Source: a virus. From it: a stretch of 46,622 bases of DNA. Shown here piece by piece: positions 1 through 5,738 of the stretch. Within the stretch, counting starts at the first letter, position 1. Each line of letters starts with the position of its first letter. The translations under genes and the position numbers were made by a program. The DNA is taken from positions 1-46,622 of IMG/VR virus record IMGVR_UViG_3300033429_000008. One strand, written 5' to 3'. The notes beneath the pieces were generated by a model that was not told the DNA's origin, ran no database searches, and worked only from the letters and a program-made list of their open reading frames with translations.

Positions 1-93
1 GGAGGTGAAAATCCTTGCCCAATAGTCATGTTAGTCTTCGGACTATATGCCATACGTTGCAATGACCAACTGCCCACCTGCTTTTTTCAAACT

Positions 94-170
94 ATGTGCG
101 GGGAAGTGTGGCAAGAAACTCTGGAGCGCTTCTGCCAGACGACCTATCTGGTAGATTTATCCCCGCACAT
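94..170 (+). ncRNA. Structured RNA unit B, 11-bp closing helix
   Basis: ATGTGCGGGGA at 94-104 pairs without mismatch with TCCCCGCACAT at 160-170. Inside, TCTGCCAGA (131-139) pairs with TCTGGTAGA (147-155) over nine base pairs including one G-T, closing a 7-base loop. The outer helix and 71-base core are tRNA-sized, but no T arm and no canonical anticodon loop can be drawn, so it is not called a tRNA. It is followed by TTCAAGCC, the spacer that also follows units D and E. Confidence 0.55.
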
Positions 171-181
171 TTCAAGCCAGA

Positions 182-331
182 GCGGCGGCGGCGGAAATTG
201 GTATGGCTGTAATAACGATTAGGTTTAATTGGATTCCGCCTAATATGGTTGCATAAGCATTTATATTGTGAACCCCCTTTTTTAAGGCCATTGAGTCCAA
301 ATCAAAGCAGGTTGAAATCCTGCCCGCCGCA
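182..331 (+). ncRNA. tRNA-like unit C with long internal insert
   Basis: GCGGCGG (182-188) can pair with CCGCCGC (324-330) as an acceptor stem. A T arm directly abuts it: GCAGG-TTGAAAT-CCTGC at 307-323, 5-bp stem and 7-base loop. A331 would be the discriminator base. The 150-base length is about twice that of a tRNA. The middle holds an ATTAGG/CCTAAT hairpin (219-244) and a C/T-rich stretch (273-283). No canonical anticodon arm is visible. It could be a tRNA-like domain of a larger RNA, or a tRNA gene with an insertion. Confidence 0.5.
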
Positions 332-390
332 CTGGTTTTATCAAGCTTTCCAAATCCTCTTTTTCATAAGAGGTATCCTCCTTTTTACGG

Positions 391-422
391 AGTGGGGCAC
401 GGACGCCAAATCTTAGCCCCAC
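391..422 (+). ncRNA. Hairpin D in the structured tract
   Basis: AGTGGGGC (391-398) pairs perfectly with GCCCCACT (415-422) around a 16-base loop. T-rich bases and the recurring TTCAAGCC spacer (429-436) follow. It could also act as a terminator for what lies upstream. A smaller CCTCTT/AAGAGG hairpin sits just before it (356-373). Confidence 0.5.
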
Positions 423-439
423 TTTATTTTCAAGCCTAT

Positions 440-563
440 ATGCGGAGTGGTGGAAGCGTGCCAATATGCACTCATAACGGTTGCGGGAAAAACAACCCCT
501 AACGCTTGTACGAGAAGTCAGGAAGTACCGCACCCTGAAGCAGACGTAGTCCTGCCTCCGCAT
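440..563 (+). ncRNA. tRNA-like unit E with rearranged core
   Basis: TGCGGAG (441-447) pairs with CTCCGCA (556-562), with A440-T563 extending the helix. A near-T arm abuts the 3' strand: GCAG (540-543) and CTGC (552-555), one base short of the arms in units C and F. The sequence CTCATAA (471-477) looks like a methionine-type anticodon loop, but its flanks do not pair. GGTTG (479-483) pairs with CAACC (493-497), and TCAGG (518-522) with CCTGA (534-538). At 122 bases it is too long for a standard tRNA. Confidence 0.45.
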
Positions 564-576
564 TTATTCAAGCCAC

Positions 577-623
577 AGGCCAGCCTAATCTCCTCTCTTT
601 TCCTCATCCACAATGGCTGGCCT
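577..623 (+). ncRNA. 9-bp hairpin with pyrimidine-rich loop
   Basis: AGGCCAGCC (577-585) pairs without mismatch with GGCTGGCCT (615-623). The 29-base loop is almost wholly pyrimidine in its first two thirds. It lies between units E and F and looks like another domain of the same RNA rather than a terminator, since no T run follows. Confidence 0.55.
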
Positions 624-628
624 ATTAT

Positions 629-790
629 GGCCGAGCGGCGTTGAGGGAAACGCCCCAATAGGCTGATGGGGAAAGCTACCTAGAGTATGCGGTAACCGAT
701 AATGCAACGAACATACAGGTCAGCCTTTGAGACTGTTTATCGGCAGTTGATTAGAAAGCTTTCACGCAGGTTCGATTCCTGCCTCGGCCA
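629..790 (+). ncRNA. tRNA-like unit F with 93-base extra arm
   Basis: All parts of a tRNA frame can be drawn: acceptor GGCCGAG/CTCGGCC (629-635 with 783-789), D arm GCGT/ACGC (638-641 with 650-653) with a GG-containing loop, a 17-base arm at 654-670, and a textbook T arm GCAGG-TTCGATT-CCTGC (766-782). Where a variable loop should be, GAAAGCT (671-677) pairs with AGCTTTC (757-763) and encloses a second helix CCGATAA/TTATCGG (696-702 with 737-743). The anticodon-arm loop TAGGCTG lacks the usual T at position 33, so decoding activity is doubtful. Confidence 0.6.
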
Positions 791-813
791 ATACGTTTTA
801 TGGTGAAGCCCCT

Positions 814-874
814 GCCAGCGGTGGGCAAAAACACTGGCTTACTTTTCGAGACCGGGGCGGCTTCGCGTCGCCCC
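814..874 (+). ncRNA. Two hairpins closing the structured tract
   Basis: GCCA/TGGC with GTG/CAC (814-838) is followed by a GC-rich hairpin GGGGCG/CGCCCC (854-859 with 869-874). The second sits directly before ATTTATAGAAAGG, which contains the SD of the gene at 897. It may act as the 3' processing or termination point of the upstream RNA. Several other genes in the window have a GC-rich 3' arm followed at once by T-rich bases and the SD. Confidence 0.45.
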
Positions 875-896
875 ATTTATAGAAAGGATTGGAAGT

Positions 897-1190
897 ATGG
901 ATAATAATAACATTAAAAAAGATACAGGAACAACCCAAATTAAAAAAGGCGAAGTGTTTTCAGAGCTATCAAATCTGATAGATAGACAGGATTATTTAGA
1001 ATCGCGCCTGAATATTCTAAGTGATAGATTAACTCCTGTTTGCGGGCAGCCAAAAACTCCAAAAACGAAGGAAGTAGAACCAAAGAAAGAAATTGTCTGT
1101 CAGCTTGCTCGACAAATAAATTCCATAAAGGATAAAACTGAACTCCTTTTAGATACTGTTGAGAACATTTTGGACAGGCTGGAAATCTGA
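897..1190 (+). CDS. Small coiled-coil phage protein
   Basis: This 97-residue protein opens with a Lys/Asn-rich stretch, then forms two heptad-like helical segments (about 20-46 and 66-96) separated by a Pro/Lys/Glu-rich linker. The start is set by GAAAGGATTGGAAG just upstream. I do not recognise a family. It is the first gene after the structured RNA tract and heads the early operon. The helical segments suggest a small oligomerising or partner-binding protein, but no function can be assigned. Confidence 0.65.
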   Translation: MDNNNIKKDTGTTQIKKGEVFSELSNLIDRQDYLESRLNILSDRLTPVCGQPKTPKTKEVEPKKEIVCQLARQINSIKDKTELLLDTVENILDRLEI

Positions 1191-1204
1191 GTATGGGTAA
1201 ACGG

Positions 1205-1258
1205 GCGGCGGTGTTTGTTAAGGAAGGCAGGAATGAAAAGAACGGAAGCTACCGCCGC
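1205..1258 (+). promoter_or_regulatory. GC-rich stem upstream of the next SD
   Basis: GCGGCGGT (1205-1212) pairs perfectly with ACCGCCGC (1251-1258) around a purine-rich 38-base loop. It lies between two genes and is followed by TTTGTTTGAAAGAAAGG, the SD region of the gene at 1282. It may be an RNA-processing site, weak terminator or stability element. Confidence 0.45.
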
Positions 1259-1281
1259 TTTGTTTGAAAGAAAGGTGAATT

Positions 1282-1515
1282 ATGAATATGTATAAGGTAG
1301 ATTATTACACATTAAGCAGGGGCAAAGACCCAAAAGGAGAGGTAGGCAACCTCAAACAATATTGTCGCGTTGCTTATGTGTGGTGTACTGATACATCCAA
1401 GATTAAATCTCTATTGGAAATACACTACAACAAACCTTCAAAGGGTGTCTATTACGTTCCTGTCATCGAAACTATTATGTGCTTATCGGGACATTGTATT
1501 GTTGAAGATGAGTGA
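1282..1515 (+). CDS. Hypothetical early protein
   Basis: The 77-residue protein has mixed alpha/beta character and an acidic C-terminus (CIVEDE). The segment VAYVWCTDTSKIKSLLEIHYN looks like a beta strand plus helix. The start follows GAAAGGTGAATT, the same leader that precedes the gene at 1542, so the two probably spread as a cassette. No family recognised. Only its place in the early operon hints at a host-takeover or accessory role. Confidence 0.65.
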   Translation: MNMYKVDYYTLSRGKDPKGEVGNLKQYCRVAYVWCTDTSKIKSLLEIHYNKPSKGVYYVPVIETIMCLSGHCIVEDE

Positions 1516-1541
1516 ACAGTGGGCAATGTGAAAGGTGAATT

Positions 1542-1718
1542 ATGGCAAAGAAATGTAAGGACTGTAAATATATGCGGGTTGATGTTAAATCTTTTGGTGG
1601 TACAGCAGAATTGGCTAAAAAGTTTGGTAAATACACAAGCCCTTGCAATCGATACCCTCAAAATATAATGCGTAGTCCAGAAGAACCTGCGTGTGGAGAA
1701 TTTAAGCAAAAAGATTGA
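1542..1718 (+). CDS. Small Cys-rich metal-binding-type protein
   Basis: This 58-residue ORF starts after GAAAGGTGAATT. It contains CKDC near the N-terminus, a single Cys in SPCNRYP and another in PACGEF: four cysteines in a C-x2-C...C...C order typical of small zinc or iron-sulfur proteins of phages. A similar layout appears in the 85-residue protein at 17275. The Cys spacing suggests a compact metal-bound fold; partner and function are unknown. Confidence 0.6.
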   Translation: MAKKCKDCKYMRVDVKSFGGTAELAKKFGKYTSPCNRYPQNIMRSPEEPACGEFKQKD

Positions 1719-1723
1719 ATTAG

Positions 1724-1856
1724 GGCGGGAGTAGCTTGAATGAGTAAACGGATATATGGTGATTGATTTACAGGATAGTTCAATGCTCTCTAATCCGAGA
1801 GTCCTTAAAGAAACTGATTTCAGATGTTGTAGTAACACAGAGTGGCTACTCCCGTC
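1724..1856 (+). ncRNA. 133-base structured intergenic element
   Basis: GGCGGGAGTAGC (1724-1735) pairs with GCTACTCCCGTC (1845-1856) over 12 bp with a single G-T. Inside lie CTCTC/GAGAG (near 1793-1809) and the possible long-range pair TTGAA/TTCAA. The 5' arm resembles the start of a tRNA, but no T arm abuts the 3' arm. The element ends 8 bases before the SD (TAGGAG) of the next gene, the same placement seen at 1205-1258 and 44655-44733. It may be a processed small RNA or a structured leader. Confidence 0.5.
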
Positions 1857-1876
1857 GCCTTTATAGGAGAATGATT

Positions 1877-2209
1877 ATGGCAAAAAGATATAGCGTAAAA
1901 ACTGACAATCAAAGCAGGTCTTATATTTGCGACCAAAAGACAATAAACGAGTTGCCACTAAAAACCGGAGCATTAACAGATACGCAGGTAGTGCATCGAT
2001 TAAATCGATTAGAGTGTATGGGCAAAACGATTAACGAACTTGGTCAAAAACTCGACAGGAGAAACAAGCAAATTGACGCCCTTCGCGAGAGCCACGATAA
2101 GCTGAAAAACTTAATAAGGGAATTTGTTCATGCTCCACAATATTTGCATGTGCCTAATTGGGTTGTAATAAAAAGTGAGCAAGCCCTCTCGGAGGCGGAG
2201 AAGCTATGA
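1877..2209 (+). CDS. Hypothetical coiled-coil protein
   Basis: The 110-residue protein begins at 1877 because TAGGAG lies 7 bases upstream; the longer reading from 1763 would run through the structured element. Residues about 40-85 are helical with heptad spacing (LNRLECMGKTINELGQKL...IDALRESHDKL). It overlaps the next gene by ATGA, which implies translational coupling. Family unknown. Confidence 0.65.
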   Translation: MAKRYSVKTDNQSRSYICDQKTINELPLKTGALTDTQVVHRLNRLECMGKTINELGQKLDRRNKQIDALRESHDKLKNLIREFVHAPQYLHVPNWVVIKSEQALSEAEKL

Positions 2210-2463
2210 AAACAGCCCTAATCTTAATCATAGGCATAGTGCTTGTTATATGTGCGGCAAGCCTGAACAGGCCGGTTAAGATCCAAAAAGTAGAAGTGAT
2301 TATAGCCGACCCCAACTATGTCCAGTGTCCGTCTGAGGCACAGGAACGGCTTAAGGCTCAAGGTTTTTACAGAGGCAAGATAGACGGCAAGTGGGGCAGG
2401 CTGAGTGACGAAGCTTATTGTAATTGGAGTGCAGTACAGGAATTTCGGAGAGTTGAGCAATGA
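2206..2463 (+). CDS. Membrane-anchored peptidoglycan-binding-like protein
   Basis: The 85-residue protein starts with a signal anchor (ALILIIGIVLVICAA, residues 3-17). After a short linker comes a segment resembling the PG_binding_1 fold: AQERLKAQGFYRGKIDGKWG, including the G-F-Y-x-G-x-I-D-G-x-W-G signature (about residues 46-65). Such domains hold enzymes or structural proteins on peptidoglycan. The domain is short and truncated after the signature. No catalytic residues are present, so it may be an accessory lysis or superinfection factor. ATGA overlaps on both sides put it inside the operon. Confidence 0.6.
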   Translation: MKTALILIIGIVLVICAASLNRPVKIQKVEVIIADPNYVQCPSEAQERLKAQGFYRGKIDGKWGRLSDEAYCNWSAVQEFRRVEQ

Positions 2464-2825
2464 AACACTTATTCAAGTTAAAGAAAGACGGTAAGACGGT
2501 TGGGTATTTAACATTTCCTATTGATCCATATCTATCAGTATTAGGGATATGGTTTTCAAAAGAAGGACGTAATTGGGAACGTTGTCCACAAAACATAATT
2601 GACGGAAATGATTTTGACGAAGCCCTTCCCTACGTTTGTGACGACAAGAACGGCGAGCCTGTCTTTGCGGGAGATAAGGTAAGGCGTGTAAATGGTGAAC
2701 CCGGTGTTGTCAAGTGGTATGAATTTGAATGTCGTTATATTCTTACCAATAACAATAACTGTTATGACATAGATGAACTTGAATTAAATTCTTTTGAACT
2801 CATCAAGGAGGACTCCGAGCAATGA
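2460..2825 (+). CDS. YopX-like phage protein
   Basis: This 121-residue protein has a C-terminal half with the pattern seen in YopX-type phage proteins: DDKNGEPVFAGDKVRRV followed by GVVKWYEFECRYIL and a final ELI. The N-terminal half (about 1-55) is unrecognised. It starts at the ATG overlapping the preceding stop (GAGCAATGAAAC, a joint repeated at 2822). YopX proteins are common early phage genes of unclear role. Assignment rests on the short motif only. Confidence 0.55.
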   Translation: MKHLFKLKKDGKTVGYLTFPIDPYLSVLGIWFSKEGRNWERCPQNIIDGNDFDEALPYVCDDKNGEPVFAGDKVRRVNGEPGVVKWYEFECRYILTNNNNCYDIDELELNSFELIKEDSEQ

Positions 2826-3130
2826 AACAGCTAATGTTTGACATCAAAGCTCACAGGCTCTGCCATCGAACCGACCCTCAGACTTCTCACGATGCTGCTG
2901 CGAAGATAGTGGAGTCTGGAAAGTTGAATAAACAGGAAGGGGCCGTATTGGAAGCTATTTGGTGGCATAAAGCTTATAGAAGTAACACTTTCACAGCCAA
3001 AGAGTTAAATCATTATTCGGAATTGGATTATTACATCATCCAGCGTCGTCTCTCAGGACTCCAAAAGAAAGGCAAGATAGAACGTACAGGCGAAAAGCGG
3101 GACGGCTGTTGCGTATGGAGATTGAAATAA
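2822..3130 (+). CDS. Winged-helix/HTH phage protein (DPQTSHDAA family)
   Basis: The N-terminal HRTDPQTSHDAA motif (about residues 15-26) marks a widespread phage family whose remaining part is a winged-helix DNA-binding fold. Here this is helix (EGAVLEAIWWH), turn, recognition helix (TAKELNHYSELDYYIIQRRLSGLQKKGKIERTG) and wing. The role is probably transcriptional or replication control, not demonstrated. It overlaps the next start (TAATG) and uses the same GAGCAATGAAAC joint as its predecessor. Confidence 0.7.
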   Translation: MKQLMFDIKAHRLCHRTDPQTSHDAAAKIVESGKLNKQEGAVLEAIWWHKAYRSNTFTAKELNHYSELDYYIIQRRLSGLQKKGKIERTGEKRDGCCVWRLK

Positions 3131-3480
3131 TGTTACTCGAAACTGAAAAATGTATGGCCTGTGATGAAAAGTCAGATACTTTATTTAAGTGTAGTATTTG
3201 CGGAGAATTATCCTGCCCGGCCTGCGATAAAACCAAGATATGTATTATGTGCGATAGGCGGGTTTGTTCAAACTGCATAGCTCATTCTGACACAAGTGAT
3301 ATATGTGAAAGCTGTTTCCGTGACTTATTTATAACATACGAAAACTACAAGTCTTTAACAAAAGCAATAGATAAAGCATTAACAGAGGCTACAGAAAACG
3401 CAGAAAAATACGGTGAAGTATGGGGCTTTGGATTTTTCAAAGGAAGTATTCAGGCAATCAAGACTCAGTATGAATTTTAG
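3130..3480 (+). CDS. Multi-zinc-ribbon protein
   Basis: The 116-residue protein holds at least five C-x2-C pairs in its first 60 residues (CMAC, CSIC, CPAC, CIMC, CSNC, CESC), resembling B-box/RING-like treble-clef zinc modules. A C-terminal helical region (about 70-116) ends in GFFKGSIQAIKTQYEF. The start at 3130 overlaps the upstream stop (TAATG). Such proteins usually bind protein or nucleic acid; the target is not apparent. Confidence 0.6.
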   Translation: MLLETEKCMACDEKSDTLFKCSICGELSCPACDKTKICIMCDRRVCSNCIAHSDTSDICESCFRDLFITYENYKSLTKAIDKALTEATENAEKYGEVWGFGFFKGSIQAIKTQYEF

Positions 3481-3490
3481 GAATGTATAA

Positions 3491-3964
3491 ATGAAAATCG
3501 AACAATTATTAATGCAATCACATGGTCAGAAAATAGGTGGAATGACTTTAACTGTAAAGACTTGCAAAAAGACATGGCAGGTCGGTGAAGTCTGGTGGCA
3601 ACAAGTTCTATTCATGGATGAAACCGGAGAAATACCAGCAGATGTGAAGATTGGTAAATATACACCACTTCACAGGGCATGGGAAGTAAGAATTATTGTA
3701 GCTGAGGTTCGGGATGCAGAATATCTCGGCAAGCCCCGCAAGATATTAGTAGTTGACCAATACAATGTACCGTCTCAGCCAATGGAAGAATATTTCGAGG
3801 AAGCCGATAAGATTTATCAGGGTGAACTTAAAGTAATTCGCAGCAAAATCAAATGCTTACTAACAGCTTCAAAAGTAAGAACGGGAGTTGGTCTAATGCA
3901 AGTAAAGGAATTTGTTGATAGTAAAGCTCTTACAGAAATCGTAGATAGGATAATGGAAGGATGA
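3491..3964 (+). CDS. OB-fold protein, probable ssDNA-binding/replication factor
   Basis: Residues about 15-95 alternate strands in the manner of an OB fold: MTLTVKTCKKTW, VLFMDETGEIPADV, RAWEVRIIVAEVRDAEYLG, RKILVVDQYNVP. The C-terminal 45 residues are helical. The phrase DETGEIPADVKIG recalls RPA-type OB domains (a DxTG turn before a strand). It neighbours an SSB-tip protein and NinB/NinG-like genes, which supports a role on single-stranded DNA. Similarity is structural by eye only. Confidence 0.55.
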   Translation: MKIEQLLMQSHGQKIGGMTLTVKTCKKTWQVGEVWWQQVLFMDETGEIPADVKIGKYTPLHRAWEVRIIVAEVRDAEYLGKPRKILVVDQYNVPSQPMEEYFEEADKIYQGELKVIRSKIKCLLTASKVRTGVGLMQVKEFVDSKALTEIVDRIMEG

Positions 3965-4128
3965 AATATACCAAAGAAATGTTAGCAGAACTTCATGAAG
4001 GCTCTGTAACGCCTCATGGCTATATTAACGAGTACCGGAACAGGAACTCAGACAAGAAAAGAAAGGTAACAAAATGCGTAATTATGACAAGTACAGAAAC
4101 ACAAAGTTTATCCAAAAAACTGATGTAG
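3961..4128 (+). CDS. Possible small overlapping ORF
   Basis: This 55-residue ORF begins with an ATG overlapping the previous stop (ATGA), the usual coupling signal here. Its last 55 bases overlap the better supported gene at 4074. The product (MKYTKEMLAELHEG...) is basic after residue 25. It could be a real coupled mini-gene, or chance. Confidence 0.3.
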   Translation: MKYTKEMLAELHEGSVTPHGYINEYRNRNSDKKRKVTKCVIMTSTETQSLSKKLM

Positions 4129-4451
4129 AAAGAGGAGCTTTGGTAACAATCGATAACATTACCGAAGAAAACGTAGCTCCAGAGTATCAAGCCGAAGAAA
4201 TCAAATATGTGATATATTTCAAAGAAGATTACAAGCCCTGGGCACCTGGTATCGAGACTTTGGAAATTATTAGTCAGATTACTGGGACAGGCAATGTAGA
4301 TGATTGGCCTGGCACTAAGCTTGTATTATTTATTGACCCAGACGTAAAATTTGGTCGCAAGAAAGTCGGGGGTATTCGTTGTCGTGCGCCCAAGAATCAA
4401 CCGGAGCCACAACAAGTCGAAACAAAGTCAGTTGAAGACATACCATTTTAA
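4074..4451 (+). CDS. SSB-like protein with EDIPF C-terminal tip
   Basis: The 125-residue protein has a beta-rich core (about 20-105: KYVIYFKEDY, IETLEIISQITG, DDWPGTKLVLFIDPDV, GGIRCRAP) resembling a phage family with the DDW-x-G-K...L pattern. An acidic, Gln-rich tail follows and ends SVEDIPF. In bacterial SSB the last residues DDDIPF dock RecO, RecG, primase and other partners, so the same tip on a phage protein strongly suggests ssDNA binding plus recruitment of host repair or replication proteins. SD is GAAAGG. Confidence 0.65.
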   Translation: MRNYDKYRNTKFIQKTDVERGALVTIDNITEENVAPEYQAEEIKYVIYFKEDYKPWAPGIETLEIISQITGTGNVDDWPGTKLVLFIDPDVKFGRKKVGGIRCRAPKNQPEPQQVETKSVEDIPF

Positions 4452-4463
4452 CAAGGACGTACC

Positions 4464-4904
4464 ATGAAGAAGATGCCATTCTACGGAAAGATTGAAAATG
4501 GTATATTTCGGTTTATTGCCGAAAAGATATTTGCTGCTTATTGCAGGATGCAGAAGGACGGTGACTACACACTGGAATTATCCAAGACAACATGCAAAAA
4601 GACTAACGAGCAATTAGGATATTTTCATGCAGTCATCGTCCCGATTGCATACAAGCAAATGTTGGCTGATGGCAATGATGATATTGTTGTTCGAGTCAAA
4701 GACAAATTCAAAGAGATACCTTTAACAGAAGATGTTGTCGTTGGTTTGCTTAAGCAGGTATGGGCTACTTCTAAAGGTTGCGAGGTTAAATCCAAAGCTG
4801 ATATGACAATAGAAGAATGCTCGGAACTAATTGATATATCTATTAAGTGGTGTGAAAGATATTTGAGCTGCCAGATACCGCCACCGGAAAAAACATTGGT
4901 ATGA
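4464..4904 (+). CDS. NinB-like recombination protein
   Basis: The 146-residue protein fits the small phage recombination family related to lambda NinB (Orf). It has an N-terminal strand region, the segment KTNEQLGYFHAVIVPIAYKQM (the N-x-Y-x-G/H-x-V-V-P pattern), and a C-terminal helix MTIEECSELIDISIKWCERYL ending in QIPPPE. NinB binds ssDNA and works with SSB, which matches its place directly after the SSB-like gene. Identification is by pattern, so moderate. Confidence 0.55.
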   Translation: MKKMPFYGKIENGIFRFIAEKIFAAYCRMQKDGDYTLELSKTTCKKTNEQLGYFHAVIVPIAYKQMLADGNDDIVVRVKDKFKEIPLTEDVVVGLLKQVWATSKGCEVKSKADMTIEECSELIDISIKWCERYLSCQIPPPEKTLV

Positions 4905-4957
4905 ACGACAATCCATGCAGAACAAAGTTATGGAATCAGACCGAGAAAGGGACGGGA

Positions 4958-5119
4958 ATGAGCAAATGCCCGAAATGCGAAAAAGAAAATGAGGATGACT
5001 GGCCTCTTATGATTGATGGAGAACCCAAAGATGGTGGTTGTCAGGAATGTTGGGAGGCCGAATGTGACGAAGCATGGTGGGAGTACGGCGAATATCTCGA
5101 ATCGATAGTAGGAGAATAG
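4958..5119 (+). CDS. Zinc-ribbon phage protein (CPKCEKEN...WP...GGCQECWE)
   Basis: Counting from the ATG at 4958, preceded by AGAAAGGGACGGGA, the product is 53 residues. It has CPKC, then a tryptophan-rich loop (DDWPLMIDGEPKDGG) and CQEC. This arrangement is common in small phage proteins. An ATG at 4901 overlapping the previous stop would add 19 residues; the downstream start is preferred because the family begins just before the first CxxC. Confidence 0.65.
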   Translation: MSKCPKCEKENEDDWPLMIDGEPKDGGCQECWEAECDEAWWEYGEYLESIVGE

Positions 5120-5122
5120 CTG

Positions 5123-5410
5123 ATGGATTTTGATAAAGCATTAAAAATATCCGCCAAGTTCCAAGATGCTTATGAGACATTATATACACTTCATGGTCAC
5201 GAATTAGAAGAAAGAGCCAAACCATATATTAGTGTAATTAAACACGTAATGAAGCGTGAGGAATGCTCATCGGTTGAGGCGGGGCTTATCATTCTCAAGA
5301 ATTGGCATAACAGCCAAACGATACCTCTTTCGGCAATGACATTATGGCTCTTGGCAAGCACAGTTATTTTAGAAAAAGAAGAAAAGCAAATTTGTAGGGA
5401 GAATAGCTGA
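5123..5410 (+). CDS. Hypothetical helical protein
   Basis: The 95-residue product is predicted to be all helical (LKISAKFQDAYETLYTLHGHELEERAKPYI, AGLIILKNW, MTLWLLASTVILEKEE). The start follows GTAGGAGAATAGCTG. The same GGAGAATAGCTGAT string recurs ahead of the HNH gene at 5412, so the two genes share a copied joint. Family unknown. Confidence 0.6.
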   Translation: MDFDKALKISAKFQDAYETLYTLHGHELEERAKPYISVIKHVMKREECSSVEAGLIILKNWHNSQTIPLSAMTLWLLASTVILEKEEKQICRENS

Positions 5411-5411
5411 T

Positions 5412-5738
5412 ATGACAAGAGTTAAATCTAAAACAAAATATCCTAATGATTGGGATAGTATAGCTGAAAAAGCAAAGAAAAGATTTAATTATTGCTGTGA
5501 AAGATGCGGACATAAACACGATCCAAAGGCAGGTTATTGTCTAACGGTGCATCATCTTGACGGCGATAAATCAAATAACGAAGATTGGAATTTAGCCGTA
5601 ACATGTCAAAGATGCCACTTATATCTTCAAGGAACGGTAATTATGAGTCAGATGCTGTTTGAATTTTTAGAAGTATCGGCATGGTTCAGGTGGCATTTAG
5701 AAGGCTACCAAAGGAGTCAAAATGACAGACAGAGATAA
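5412..5738 (+). CDS. HNH endonuclease-like protein
   Basis: The 108-residue protein has the HNH order: CERCGHKHD (first zinc pair), TVHHLDGDKSNNEDWNL (catalytic His-His with the N residues) and CQRCHLYLQG (second zinc pair). All expected residues are present, so it is probably active, either as a free-standing nuclease or in DNA processing. A C-terminal tail of about 35 residues is helical. It lies between small early genes rather than beside the terminase, which makes a packaging role less likely. Confidence 0.8.
   Translation: MTRVKSKTKYPNDWDSIAEKAKKRFNYCCERCGHKHDPKAGYCLTVHHLDGDKSNNEDWNLAVTCQRCHLYLQGTVIMSQMLFEFLEVSAWFRWHLEGYQRSQNDRQR

Larger units (their letters stand above)
171..574 (+). 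repeat. TTCAAGCC spacer, three copies
   Basis: The octamer TTCAAGCC occurs at 171-178, 429-436 and 567-574, each time within about ten bases after a long helix (units B, D and E). Weaker relatives follow units A (TTTTCAAAC, 84-92) and C (TATCAAGC, 339-346). The constant placement suggests a common junction or processing signal between RNA units. Confidence 0.5.
1..890 (+). ncRNA. Large multidomain structured non-coding tract
   Basis: No convincing gene lies here; the short ORFs lack ribosome binding sites and cross perfect helices. Successive closing helices are visible: 94-104 with 160-170 (11 bp), 182-188 with 324-330, 391-398 with 415-422, 441-447 with 556-562, 577-585 with 615-623 (9 bp), and 629-635 with 783-789. 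Several units carry a tRNA-type T arm. The size (about 0.9 kb with the part at the other window end), phage setting and tRNA-like pieces recall the giant ornate phage RNAs GOLLD and ROOL, but I cannot confirm either family by eye. The alternative is an array of expanded or decayed tRNA genes. Direction is inferred from the tRNA-like arms and the downstream operon. Confidence 0.6.

Noticed and set aside
94-170. Canonical tRNA gene
   Set aside because: Closing helix and length fit, but no T arm with a TTC-type loop and no anticodon loop with T33 can be drawn on either strand.
28-644. Short ORFs on both strands (28-222, 282-563, 447-644)
   Set aside because: No SD, no protein-like pattern, and each runs through perfect RNA helices.
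1763-1876. N-terminal extension of the gene at 1877
   Set aside because: It would translate the 3' half of the structured element; the internal ATG at 1877 has the better-spaced SD.
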